From positions 1-64,000 of the forward strand of contig DASYHP010000072.1 in assembly GCA_035998495.1 (NCBI GenBank): a DNA stretch of 64,000 nucleotides, in the 5' to 3' direction. The notes below the pieces were generated by a model. That model worked only from the letters and a program-made list of their open reading frames with translations. It had not been told where the DNA came from and searched no databases. The DNA comes from Mesorhizobium_B sp035998495 (GTDB lineage: Bacteria; Pseudomonadota; Alphaproteobacteria; Rhizobiales; Rhizobiaceae). Below are positions 8,109 to 15,552 of this stretch, piece after piece. How positions within the stretch are numbered: the first letter of the stretch is position 1; each line of letters starts with the position of its first letter. The position numbers and the translations under genes are program-made.

Positions 8109-9503
8109 TCAGCTTCGGCGTGCTTCGGCGCGCGCGGACCACCGGCGGAACCAATCGGCCCAAAGCGGGCCGGGATCAGCAATTTCCTGATCGCCGCCCG
8201 AGGAAGGCCCTTTCGCCGCCGCCGGGTCGGCCAGGAGCGCCGCCCCCAGGCTCGCGCCCGTGCCGCCGGGCGAGGCCAGCACGGGACGGCCGACCGTGGC
8301 CCGCAGCATTCGCACGTAAAGCGCGTTGCGGGCGAACGGCCCCTCCACCACGACCGGGCCGGCTGCCCCCGTGAGCCGCAGCGAGGTGGCGGTCATAGCG
8401 GCAAGATAGAAGCTGGCAGCGGCGAGCACTTTTCCCGGCGCGGTCGGTTTCTCGGGCAGCCACTCGTGCGCCAGGCCGGGGAACGGACCGGAGTTTTCGT
8501 GGACCGAGGGCATGAGCATCACGCCATCCTTGAGCACAGAATCGGCGTCGGCTTGCGTGGCGGCACCCGAAAGGCCTTCGGTCAGAAGCTGGTATTCGCG
8601 CCCGCCCATGAAGCGCGCGGAGGCGACCGGATCGCCTGACGCGTTGACGTTCATCAAGGTGTCCCGCGCGGGGTCGAGGGTTTTCGGCGTGCCGTCGCCC
8701 AGGCTCAAGACGATCACCCAGGTGCCGGTGGAGACCACGGAAAACGGCGCGTCGCGCACGAGCAAATGCGGGTAAAGCGAAGCGTTGGAATCGTGAATGC
8801 CGCAGAATACGGGCGCGCCGGGCTTCAGGCCGAGGCGTCGCGCGAGATCGATGCGCAGGGGGCCGAGCACCTCGCCGGGCGCGCGCACCGGCGCCATCAT
8901 CGCCGTCCAGCCGAGTTTTTCCACGAGCGGGGAGAAGCGCCTTTCCCCAGGCTTCCACAGATCGGTGTGCGCGCCCAGCGAGCACCAGTCGGAGGCGCGC
9001 GCGCCGGTCAGGCGATGACCCCAGAACTGCGGATAAGTCAGCAGGGTTCTGGCGCGCGCCCAAAGCTCGGGGAAGGTCTTCTGCTGCCAGAAGAACTGCG
9101 CGCCGAGGTTCAGGCCGCCGGCGAGGCGCGGCGAGCCGGTCTCGGAAAAAGGCGGGCGCAGGGCGTCGTAGTCGTTGGCGAGGTTTTCCGGGCCGTCATG
9201 CTCGTAGTCGAGGAGCGGCAGGGCGAGCGGGCCTTGGCCATCGAGCACCGCCCCCGCCGCGCCATGCGTCGTGACGGAGACGGCATCGACCGGGCTCTCT
9301 TTGGCGAGCGCGACCAGCCCCTCCTCGATGAAGCCCCAAAGCGCGTCGGCGTCGAAATGCGGGTAGAGGCCGTCGGTCCGCACCGTGTTGGGCATCTGGC
9401 GCGCCACGGTCTGCTCCAGCGTGGCGAGATCGACGGCGACCAGCTTGGCGTTGGTCTTGCCAATGTCGATCACGGCGACGTGGCGGGGGCGAGCGCCGGT
9501 CAT
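8109..9503 (-). CDS. rhaK: L-rhamnulokinase-type FGGY carbohydrate kinase
   Basis: A 464-residue FGGY kinase: N-terminal phosphate loop VIDIGKTNAKLVAVD, SVTTHGAAGAVLD, substrate region CGIHDSNASLYPHLL, then VVSTGTWVIVLSLG and the C-terminal nucleotide site GPVVVEGPFARN. The kinase phosphorylates the ketose from rhamnose isomerisation; in the Rhizobium leguminosarum system RhaK is also needed for transport. It is the last gene of the minus-strand rha operon, 4 bases after rhaQ. Its assignment as rhamnulokinase rests mainly on this context; sequence alone would also allow fuculokinase. Confidence 0.85.
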   Translation of the reverse strand: MTGARPRHVAVIDIGKTNAKLVAVDLATLEQTVARQMPNTVRTDGLYPHFDADALWGFIEEGLVALAKESPVDAVSVTTHGAAGAVLDGQGPLALPLLDYEHDGPENLANDYDALRPPFSETGSPRLAGGLNLGAQFFWQQKTFPELWARARTLLTYPQFWGHRLTGARASDWCSLGAHTDLWKPGERRFSPLVEKLGWTAMMAPVRAPGEVLGPLRIDLARRLGLKPGAPVFCGIHDSNASLYPHLLVRDAPFSVVSTGTWVIVLSLGDGTPKTLDPARDTLMNVNASGDPVASARFMGGREYQLLTEGLSGAATQADADSVLKDGVMLMPSVHENSGPFPGLAHEWLPEKPTAPGKVLAAASFYLAAMTATSLRLTGAAGPVVVEGPFARNALYVRMLRATVGRPVLASPGGTGASLGAALLADPAAAKGPSSGGDQEIADPGPLWADWFRRWSARAEARRS

Positions 9504-9507
9504 GCGC

Positions 9508-10566
9508 TCACCGCACCACGCCGCCGCGCAGCTTCTCCACGAGGCGCGGAATGGCGATCACGGCGATCAGCAGCGCGCCGATATAGACGCTCACCACCTG
9601 GCCCGGGATGTTGTTGAGCGACATGCCGAAGGTGACGAGGCCGAGCACGAGCACGGCCAGGAACACGCCCAGGATCGAGCCAACGCCCCCGGCGATCGAC
9701 ACGCCGCCCAGGATCACCATGGTGACGATGTCGAGTTCCCAGCCGATGCCGATGTTCGAGCGCAAGGAGCCGAGCCGGGCGGTGAGCAGCGCCGCGGCCA
9801 AGCCCGACAAAGCCCCCGACAGCACGAAGAGGACGAAGCGCAGCCGGTCCACCGGAATGCCTGAAAAGCGAGCGGCGACCGGGTTCGAGCCGATGGCGAA
9901 GAGCCTTCGCCCGATCGCGGTCTTGTGGAGCACGATGCCGAAGAGCGCCGCGAGCACGAGGAAGACCAGGAAGGACAGCGGCACGGGCGGGATCACCAGC
10001 CCGCCGAAGCCGAGCTCCCGCAGCTTGATGAAGTAGCTCTGGCCGAGTTCCAGGAACTCGGGCGGGTATTGGGTCTTCGCGCCGTCGCCCAGGATCACCT
10101 GGGTGAGCCCGCGAAAGAGCGACATGGTGCCGATGGTGACCACGATCGCGGGCAGGCGCGCGAACGTTACGAGCACGCCGTTGAAGACGCCGCACAAAAG
10201 CCCGACGCCGATGCCGGTCGCGAACAAGCCCGCGGGGCCGAAGCCGGCCTCGGCCGCATAGCCGATGGTCATGGCGGCGAGCGCCACGATTGCCGCCACG
10301 GAGAGATCGATGTCGCGCACCAGGATGAGCAGTGCCATGGCGAGTGCGATGATCGCCTTCTCCGAGAAATTGAAGGTGGCGTCGGCGAGGTTGTAGACGT
10401 CGAGGAAGTAGGGCGAGACCAGCGTGTTCACGACCACCGTGAGCACGAGCAGGATGACGAGGATCACCTCCCACCGGAGCAGCGTGTCGCGAACGGTCCG
10501 GGGGGCTGCGTCGAGGACGGCGTAGCGGTCCTGCGCCACCTGTTCGTGGGGCACGGGGGCGTTCAT
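9508..10566 (-). CDS. rhaQ: Rhamnose ABC transporter permease RhaQ-like
   Basis: A 352-residue inner-membrane permease of the ribose/rhamnose (BPD_transp_2) family with about ten hydrophobic segments. Motifs typical of the family are VRDIDLSVAAIVALAAMTIGY, GVLVTFARLPAIVVTIGTM, GSNPVAARFSG and GVSIAGGVGSILGV. The start is ATG at 10566, overlapping the rhaP stop as ATGA. About 50 residues precede the first membrane helix. It pairs with RhaP to form the channel served by the ATPase RhaT. Confidence 0.88.
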   Translation of the reverse strand: MNAPVPHEQVAQDRYAVLDAAPRTVRDTLLRWEVILVILLVLTVVVNTLVSPYFLDVYNLADATFNFSEKAIIALAMALLILVRDIDLSVAAIVALAAMTIGYAAEAGFGPAGLFATGIGVGLLCGVFNGVLVTFARLPAIVVTIGTMSLFRGLTQVILGDGAKTQYPPEFLELGQSYFIKLRELGFGGLVIPPVPLSFLVFLVLAALFGIVLHKTAIGRRLFAIGSNPVAARFSGIPVDRLRFVLFVLSGALSGLAAALLTARLGSLRSNIGIGWELDIVTMVILGGVSIAGGVGSILGVFLAVLVLGLVTFGMSLNNIPGQVVSVYIGALLIAVIAIPRLVEKLRGGVVR

Positions 10567-11555
10567 GCGGCCCTCCTGCCTGTGCGCCGCGCCTCGGGCA
10601 GGATCAGTTTGCCGGGCCGGGCTTCGGCGCGGGCGTTGATGATGACGGCGGCCAGGATCACCGCGCCCGAGATCGCCATCTGCCAGAAGGGTGAGATCTG
10701 AAGAACGGGCAGCGCGGTCATCACGACGCCCAGGAACAGCGCGCCCAACAATGTGCCCGCCACCGTGCCCACGCCGCCGGCGATGGACACGCCGCCGATC
10801 ACGCAGGCGGCGATCACCGTCAGCTCGTAGCCGTTGGCGATCTCGGAATAGGCGACGCCGTAGCGCGCCACCCAGAAATAGCCGCAGAGCCCCGCCACCG
10901 CGCCGGCGACCGCGTAGGCGAGAAGTTCCTGACGGCTCTGGCTGATGCCGCAATAGCGCGCCGCGATCGGGTTGCCGCCCACGGCATAGAAGCCGCGGCC
11001 GGTTCTTGTCATGTTCAGGAAAAGCCAGAACAGGACGGAGACGCCGATCGCGATCCAAACGGGCGTCGTCAGGCCCAGGAAAACCTGCTTGGGGAAGGCC
11101 TGAAACGTTGCGCCCATCTCGGAGGCGTTCACCTGGCCGCCGCCGGCCAGGATGATGATGAGCCCGCGGAACACAGCGAGCGTGCCGAGGGTCACCACGA
11201 TGGGCGGGATGTTGAGGAAGGCGATCAGCGCGCCGTTGAAGAAACCGAGAGCCAAGCCGGTGATGACGCCCGCCAGGATCATGAAGATGAGAGGCGTCTC
11301 GGGGTAATACTGGCTCACCAGCGCCGCCACGAAGCCTGACAGCGCGAGATTGGCCGCGACCGACAGGTCGATGCCTCGGGTGAGGATCACCACCATCTGC
11401 GCGAGCGCCATCATGAAGAGCACCGAGGTTTCGGTGAGCAGGTCGCTGATATTGCCCCAGCGCGCGAAGACCGGCTGATAGGCGCTGATGGCGATTATGC
11501 CCAAGGCCAGGATCAGCGCGAGCGCGGCCTCGCGGGAGCGAAAGACGGCGCTCAC
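10563..11555 (-). CDS. rhaP: Rhamnose ABC transporter permease RhaP-like
   Basis: A 330-residue BPD_transp_2 family membrane protein, paralogous to the next gene: ILTRGIDLSVAANLALSGFVAAL, LNIPPIVVTLGTLAVFRG, GGNPIAARYCGISQ, CVIGGVSIAGGVGTVAGTLLG. GTG at 11555 is chosen as start because it overlaps the rhaT stop as GTGA and gives a normal N-terminus; the open frame extends further upstream within rhaT but that part is not protein-like. It acts in the inner membrane in the RhaSTPQ importer. Confidence 0.88.
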   Translation of the reverse strand: MSAVFRSREAALALILALGIIAISAYQPVFARWGNISDLLTETSVLFMMALAQMVVILTRGIDLSVAANLALSGFVAALVSQYYPETPLIFMILAGVITGLALGFFNGALIAFLNIPPIVVTLGTLAVFRGLIIILAGGGQVNASEMGATFQAFPKQVFLGLTTPVWIAIGVSVLFWLFLNMTRTGRGFYAVGGNPIAARYCGISQSRQELLAYAVAGAVAGLCGYFWVARYGVAYSEIANGYELTVIAACVIGGVSIAGGVGTVAGTLLGALFLGVVMTALPVLQISPFWQMAISGAVILAAVIINARAEARPGKLILPEARRTGRRAA

Positions 11556-13054
11556 GCCGCCTGCCTCCTCGCGCCCGTGGCGGCGGCCACGATGCCTTCG
11601 GCGCTCCAGGCTCCGCGGGAAAACTCGTCCACGACGCGACCCTCCTTCATCACGAGCACGCGGTCGGCCAGTCCCATGACCTCCGGCAGCTCGGAGGTGA
11701 TGAGCACGACCGCGAGCCCCTCGCCCGCGAGTTCGCCGATGAAGTCGTGGACGGCGGCCTTGGAGCCCACGTCGATGCCTTTGGTGGGCTCGTCGAGGAT
11801 GATGACCTTGGGCTTGGTGGCGAGCCATTTGGCGATCACCACCTTCTGCTGGTTGCCCCCCGAGAGCTCGCCCAGCCGCTGCTCCCAGTGCGATGCCTTG
11901 ACGGAGAGCCGGCGGCCGAGCTTGCGCGTGTCGGCAGCTTCCGAGGCGTGGGACAGGAACAGACCCTGCACATGCCGGGCGAGATCGGCGAGCGTCACGT
12001 TCTCGCGAATGCCGAGCGAGAGGATCGCGCCCTGGTCCTGCCGGTCCTCCGGCACATAGGCGATGCCGGCGGCAATCGCGTCCGCCGGCGACCGGACGGA
12101 AAGCGGCCGGCCCTCAAGGCGCACCGCGCCGCGCGTGGGCGGGGAAATGCCGAACAGGCCCTGCATGGCCTCCGTGCGGCCCGCGCCGACCAGGCCGTAG
12201 AGCCCGAGGATCTCGCCGCGGTGCAGATCAAAGGAGACGTCGGCATACTCGGTGGCGTTCGACAGGCCCTGAACGGACAGCACCACCTCGCCGATGGGCA
12301 CGTCGCGCTTGGGGAACACTTGCTCCACCGGCCGGCCAACCATCATGCGAACGAGCTGCGGCTCGGAAACGCTCGCGATCGGTCCCTCGCCCACCTTCTC
12401 GCCGTCGCGCAGGCAGACGAAGTCGTCCGCGATCCGAAAGATCTCGTCGAATTTGTGGGAGATGAAGACGACCGCGCGGCCCTCCGCCTTGAGCGCGGCC
12501 ACGATGCGGAACAGGTCGTCGATCTCGTTGGCGGAAAGGGCCGCCGTGGGCTCGTCCATGATGACGACGCGCGCCTCGTGGCTGAGCGCGCGTGCGATCT
12601 CGACCAGATGCTTCTGGGCAACCGACAGGCGCTTCAGCTTGAACTCGGGCGGGATCTCGGCGTCGATGCGCTTCAGGAGTTCGGCCGCCCTCGCGCGCAT
12701 CACGCCCCAGTCCACCAGCCGCGCGCCGGAAGTCGGCATGTGGCCCATGAAGATGTTCTCGGCGACCGTCAGCTCGTCGAACATCACCGTTTCCTGGTGG
12801 ATCGCCGCGATGCCGGCCGCCCAGGCGTCACGCGGCGAGCTGAACGACCGTTCCTCGCCCGCCACCCGGATGGCGCCCGCGTCCGGCTTGTAGATGCCCG
12901 TCAGAATCTTGACGATCGTGGATTTCCCCGCCCCGTTCTCCCCGATCAGCGCCGTCACGCGGCCGGGATGGAGCGCAAGGCTGACATCATGCAGCGCCCG
13001 CACGCCGGGGAAGCTTTTCGAGACGTCGGAAAGGGTGAGAATGGGTTCGGGCAC
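11552..13054 (-). CDS. rhaT: Rhamnose ABC transporter ATP-binding protein RhaT-like
   Basis: A 500-residue sugar ABC ATPase with two nucleotide-binding domains. Domain 1 has Walker A GENGAGKST (about residue 38), LSVAQKHLVEIARAL as signature region and Walker B VVIMDEPTAAL. Domain 2 begins near residue 255 with a degenerate Walker A (GLVGAGRTE), as usual in RbsA/AraG-type proteins, followed by LSGGNQQKVVIAKWL and VIILDEPTKGIDVG. It powers uptake by RhaP and RhaQ. The upstream gap to rhaS carries a palindromic repeat element. Confidence 0.9.
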   Translation of the reverse strand: MPEPILTLSDVSKSFPGVRALHDVSLALHPGRVTALIGENGAGKSTIVKILTGIYKPDAGAIRVAGEERSFSSPRDAWAAGIAAIHQETVMFDELTVAENIFMGHMPTSGARLVDWGVMRARAAELLKRIDAEIPPEFKLKRLSVAQKHLVEIARALSHEARVVIMDEPTAALSANEIDDLFRIVAALKAEGRAVVFISHKFDEIFRIADDFVCLRDGEKVGEGPIASVSEPQLVRMMVGRPVEQVFPKRDVPIGEVVLSVQGLSNATEYADVSFDLHRGEILGLYGLVGAGRTEAMQGLFGISPPTRGAVRLEGRPLSVRSPADAIAAGIAYVPEDRQDQGAILSLGIRENVTLADLARHVQGLFLSHASEAADTRKLGRRLSVKASHWEQRLGELSGGNQQKVVIAKWLATKPKVIILDEPTKGIDVGSKAAVHDFIGELAGEGLAVVLITSELPEVMGLADRVLVMKEGRVVDEFSRGAWSAEGIVAAATGARRQAA

Positions 13055-13103
13055 GGCGTTCGTTCAGGTCGAGTCATAGGAGCACAGTCTGATGGGCGCC
13101 GCA

Positions 13104-13269
13104 CCGCCCCTCCCTGCCCTGTCGGGCATCTCTCCCCGTAAACGGGGAGAGAGACGCCGGCCGCCAGCACGTAGCCAATTGCAACCGGCGAGAACCAGAC
13201 CGGAGCGAACCAGTAGCTGCCTTCTCCCCGTTCACGGGGAGAAGGTGCCGACAGGCGGATGAGGGGCGG
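13104..13269. repeat. Rhizobial-type palindromic intergenic repeat element
   Basis: A nested inverted repeat between rhaS and rhaT. Outer arms CCGCCCCTC (13104-13112) and GAGGGGCGG (13261-13269), then CTGTCGG (13119-13125) and CCGACAG (13248-13254). Inside are two tight hairpins: TCTCTCCCCGT/ACGGGGAGAGA (13129-13139 with 13142-13152) and CCTTCTCCCCG/CGGGGAGAAGG (13220-13230 with 13235-13245). This pattern is typical of intergenic mosaic elements in rhizobial genomes. In the transcript it would form a large structure inside the operon. Confidence 0.8.
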
Positions 13270-13297
13270 CGCTCGGCTGGCGAGTTCTCGCGGACGA

Positions 13298-14317
13298 TCA
13301 GAAGATCTTCGCGAACTCCTCGACATTGCTCTTGTTGAACTCGAAGGGCTCGCCCATCACCGCCTCGCCATTGGCTTCGACGGTGGTTTCGCCCTTCTTG
13401 CCCATGGAAAGCTTCGCGCCTTCCGTGGCTTCGGTTCCGTTCAGCAGCGCCGCCATGATGTGCGTGGAGGAATAGCCGTATTCGACCGGGTTCCAGATGG
13501 CGAAGCTATCGCAGGCGCCCTGGAGCACGTAGTCCTTCATCTCGGAGGGCAGGCCCAGGCCCGTGATATAGACCTTGCCGACCAGCCCGCCGTCCACGAT
13601 CGCCTTGGCGCCCGAGCGGATGCCGATGGTGGTGGGCGAGATCACGCCGCGCAGGTTCGGGTAGGACTTCACCAGGCCCTGCATCTCGCGATAGCTCTTG
13701 TCGTCCTGGTCGTCGCCATAGACGGTGGCGACCAGCGGCATCTCGGCATATTCGGGCTTCTTCCACTCCTCCTTCATGGCCTCGATCCAGGAATTCTGGT
13801 TGGTCATGGTGGAGGCGGCCGAGAGGATCGCGACCTCGCCCTTGTTGCCCAAGGTCTTGGCGATCATCTGCACCTGCTTGGCGCCGATCAGGGGCGTGGA
13901 CGAGGCCGACAGATGGACCATGCGGCCGGCCGGCGCGATGGCTGAATCGAAGCTCATCACCTTGATGCCGCGGTCCATGGCCTTCTTGCCCACGGCCACC
14001 AGCGCATCGGCGTCGTTGGCCGACACGATGATGCCGTCCACGCGCTGGGCGATCTGGGCGTCGATCACGGCGATCTGCTCTTCGGCCGTGGGCTTGGCCG
14101 AAGCCGTGTAGATGATCTCGATGCCGCCGATCTCAGCCGCTGCTTCCTTGGCGCCGTTGGCGCAGGCGTCGAAATAGCTGTTGCCGAGATTCTTGACGAT
14201 CAGCGCGATGCGCTTGTTCTCCTGTGCCCGCGCCCGGCCCGTGATGATGGCGGGTGCAGCGGCGGCGAAAGCCGCGCCTGCGCCGAGTTGCAGAACCGTA
14301 CGACGTGTGGTCTTCAT
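13298..14317 (-). CDS. rhaS: Rhamnose periplasmic binding protein RhaS-like
   Basis: A 339-residue periplasmic sugar-binding protein (peripla_BP_4 type). The N-terminus MKTTRRTVLQLGAGAAFAAA is a Tat-like signal peptide with twin arginines, ending near RARAQ. The mature part has IALIVKNLGNSYFDACANGA, AQRVDGIIVSANDADAL and GVISPTTIGIRSGAKAI, typical of the ribose/rhamnose binding group. It delivers substrate to RhaTPQ. A good Shine-Dalgarno (GGAGGAG) precedes the ATG, and two hairpins lie just upstream. It is the second gene of the operon after rhaR. Confidence 0.9.
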   Translation of the reverse strand: MKTTRRTVLQLGAGAAFAAAAPAIITGRARAQENKRIALIVKNLGNSYFDACANGAKEAAAEIGGIEIIYTASAKPTAEEQIAVIDAQIAQRVDGIIVSANDADALVAVGKKAMDRGIKVMSFDSAIAPAGRMVHLSASSTPLIGAKQVQMIAKTLGNKGEVAILSAASTMTNQNSWIEAMKEEWKKPEYAEMPLVATVYGDDQDDKSYREMQGLVKSYPNLRGVISPTTIGIRSGAKAIVDGGLVGKVYITGLGLPSEMKDYVLQGACDSFAIWNPVEYGYSSTHIMAALLNGTEATEGAKLSMGKKGETTVEANGEAVMGEPFEFNKSNVEEFAKIF

Positions 14318-14355
14318 GGCGGATCTCCTCCTTGCCGAACTTCCGTTCCTCCACT

Positions 14356-14406
14356 CGGACCAGCCTTGTTTCGGCTGGTCCGACCGTCCGCCGGGACTGC
14401 CGGCGG
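14356..14406 (-). promoter_or_regulatory. Tandem hairpins in the leader of rhaS
   Basis: Two perfect stem-loops sit between rhaR and rhaS. CGGACCAGCC/GGCTGGTCCG (14356-14365 with 14373-14382) has a 10-bp stem and 7-nt loop; CCGCCGG/CCGGCGG (14388-14394 with 14400-14406) has a 7-bp stem and 5-nt loop. In the minus-strand mRNA they precede the rhaS ribosome-binding site. They might stop or protect transcripts so that the binding protein is made in excess; no T-run follows, so plain termination is less likely. Confidence 0.4.
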
Positions 14407-14561
14407 CGATTCTTCTGGCAGCGACGACCGGATCCCTCGGGCGGCCTCAGTCGCGCGACCCTTGTTTTTCCCTATCGATACGCGCGAGCACGGGCGGACC
14501 ACAAGGCTTCATTGCTGCTCGGTCCCGCTTCTCCCGCCGACCTCCACCCTTGCGCCCCGTC

Positions 14562-15377
14562 TCAGGCCCGCAGCGACCGCTCCTCCTCCGCCTGGCGCCC
14601 AACCTCCCGGCCCGCCACGATCAACGACACGCCGGCATTCTCCAGCATGGTCGCATCGCGGTCCTCCACGCCCTCGTCGGTGATGACGGTGGAAATCCGG
14701 TCGAGCCCGCACAAGATCAGGCTCGAGCGCTGCCGGAACTTCGACGAGTCCACCAGCACCACGAGTTCGTCCGCCTGGTTGATGAGCTTGCCTTCCGCCT
14801 GCACGAGCAGCGGGTCGGCCTCCATCAGCCCGAGCGGCCCCAGGCCTCGCGCGCCCATGAACATGCGCTTCGCATAGAAATTGCGGGTCACGTCGTTGTC
14901 GAAGGGCGAGAGCACGATGCCCTGCTCGCGATAAACGGTTCCGCCCGACAGCATCACGGCGATCTTGGAGTGCTTGAGCAGGTGTTCGGCGATGGGGAAG
15001 GAGTTGGTGAACACCGTCATCCGGCGCCGGCTCAGGTGATGCACCATCCCGAAGGTCGTGGTGCCGCCATTGATGATGATCGGCTCGCCGTCCTCGCAGA
15101 GCTTCACCGCTTCGCGCGCGATCGCGCGCTTCTCGGCGGCGAACAGCGCCTCGTTGACGGCGAAGGGCCGGCCGGCGAGGCCCGGAAACTCTGGCGGGTG
15201 CAGGCTTTCCGCGCCGCCGCGCACGCGGCGCAGCTTCTTCTGCAGGTGAAGGGCCGCGATGTCGCGCCGGATCGTCGCCTCCGACGAGGCGGTCAGGTCC
15301 ACGAGCTCCGACACCAAGGCGACCGGCTTTTCGCTCACGGCCGACAGGATGATGCGGTGGCGTTCCTTCTCGTGCAT
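14562..15377 (-). CDS. rhaR: DeoR-family regulator of the rhamnose operon
   Basis: A 271-residue DeoR/GlpR-type protein. An N-terminal helix-turn-helix (about 5-60: RHRIILSAVSEKP, VDLTASSEATIRRDIAALH, RGGAESL) is followed by a sugar-phosphate sensor domain with NGGTTTFGMVHHL, TNSFPIAEHL, MLSGGTVY and VDSSKF. Such regulators are repressors released by a sugar phosphate or related intermediate. It is the first gene of rhaRSTPQ-K and diverges from rhaD over a 175-base gap holding a large dyad, so it probably controls both directions and itself. Confidence 0.88.
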   Translation of the reverse strand: MHEKERHRIILSAVSEKPVALVSELVDLTASSEATIRRDIAALHLQKKLRRVRGGAESLHPPEFPGLAGRPFAVNEALFAAEKRAIAREAVKLCEDGEPIIINGGTTTFGMVHHLSRRRMTVFTNSFPIAEHLLKHSKIAVMLSGGTVYREQGIVLSPFDNDVTRNFYAKRMFMGARGLGPLGLMEADPLLVQAEGKLINQADELVVLVDSSKFRQRSSLILCGLDRISTVITDEGVEDRDATMLENAGVSLIVAGREVGRQAEEERSLRA

Positions 15378-15397
15378 CGAGACCCTCCCTGGGCGGC

Positions 15398-15426
15398 AAT
15401 CAAGCAGCAGCGTGACCGGCTGTCAA
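15398..15426 (-). promoter_or_regulatory. Candidate promoter of rhaR (minus strand)
   Basis: On the minus strand TTGACA (15426-15421) is followed after 17 bases by TTGATT (15403-15398), about 20 bases before the rhaR start. The -35 is perfect but the -10 matches at only three positions. It lies just beside the dyad at 15434-15480. Confidence 0.3.
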
Positions 15427-15433
15427 TCAACTC

Positions 15434-15480
15434 CGATCATGATTTTTCATGTTGCGGCGCAACATGACCGTTTATGATCG
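15434..15480. promoter_or_regulatory. Nested dyad, probable RhaR operator
   Basis: A 19-base palindrome CATGTTGC-GGC-GCAACATG (15448-15466) is flanked by outer arms CGATCAT (15434-15440) and ATGATCG (15474-15480). Both pairs share the same centre (15457). It sits between rhaR and rhaD, between the candidate -35 boxes of each direction (TTGACA at 15488 forward, 15426 reverse). Two-fold symmetry spanning 47 bases suits a DeoR-type oligomer. Confidence 0.6.
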
Positions 15481-15552
15481 TTTGCGATTGACACGCCGCG
15501 GGAAGCTCTGACAGGTTCGCGACCCAGGCGGCCGCAGTCAGGGAGGACCAGA

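Noticed and set aside
13129..13245. CRISPR-like repeats in the rhaS/rhaT gap
   Set aside because: The two similar hairpins are inverted-repeat parts of one element, without regular spacers or cas genes.
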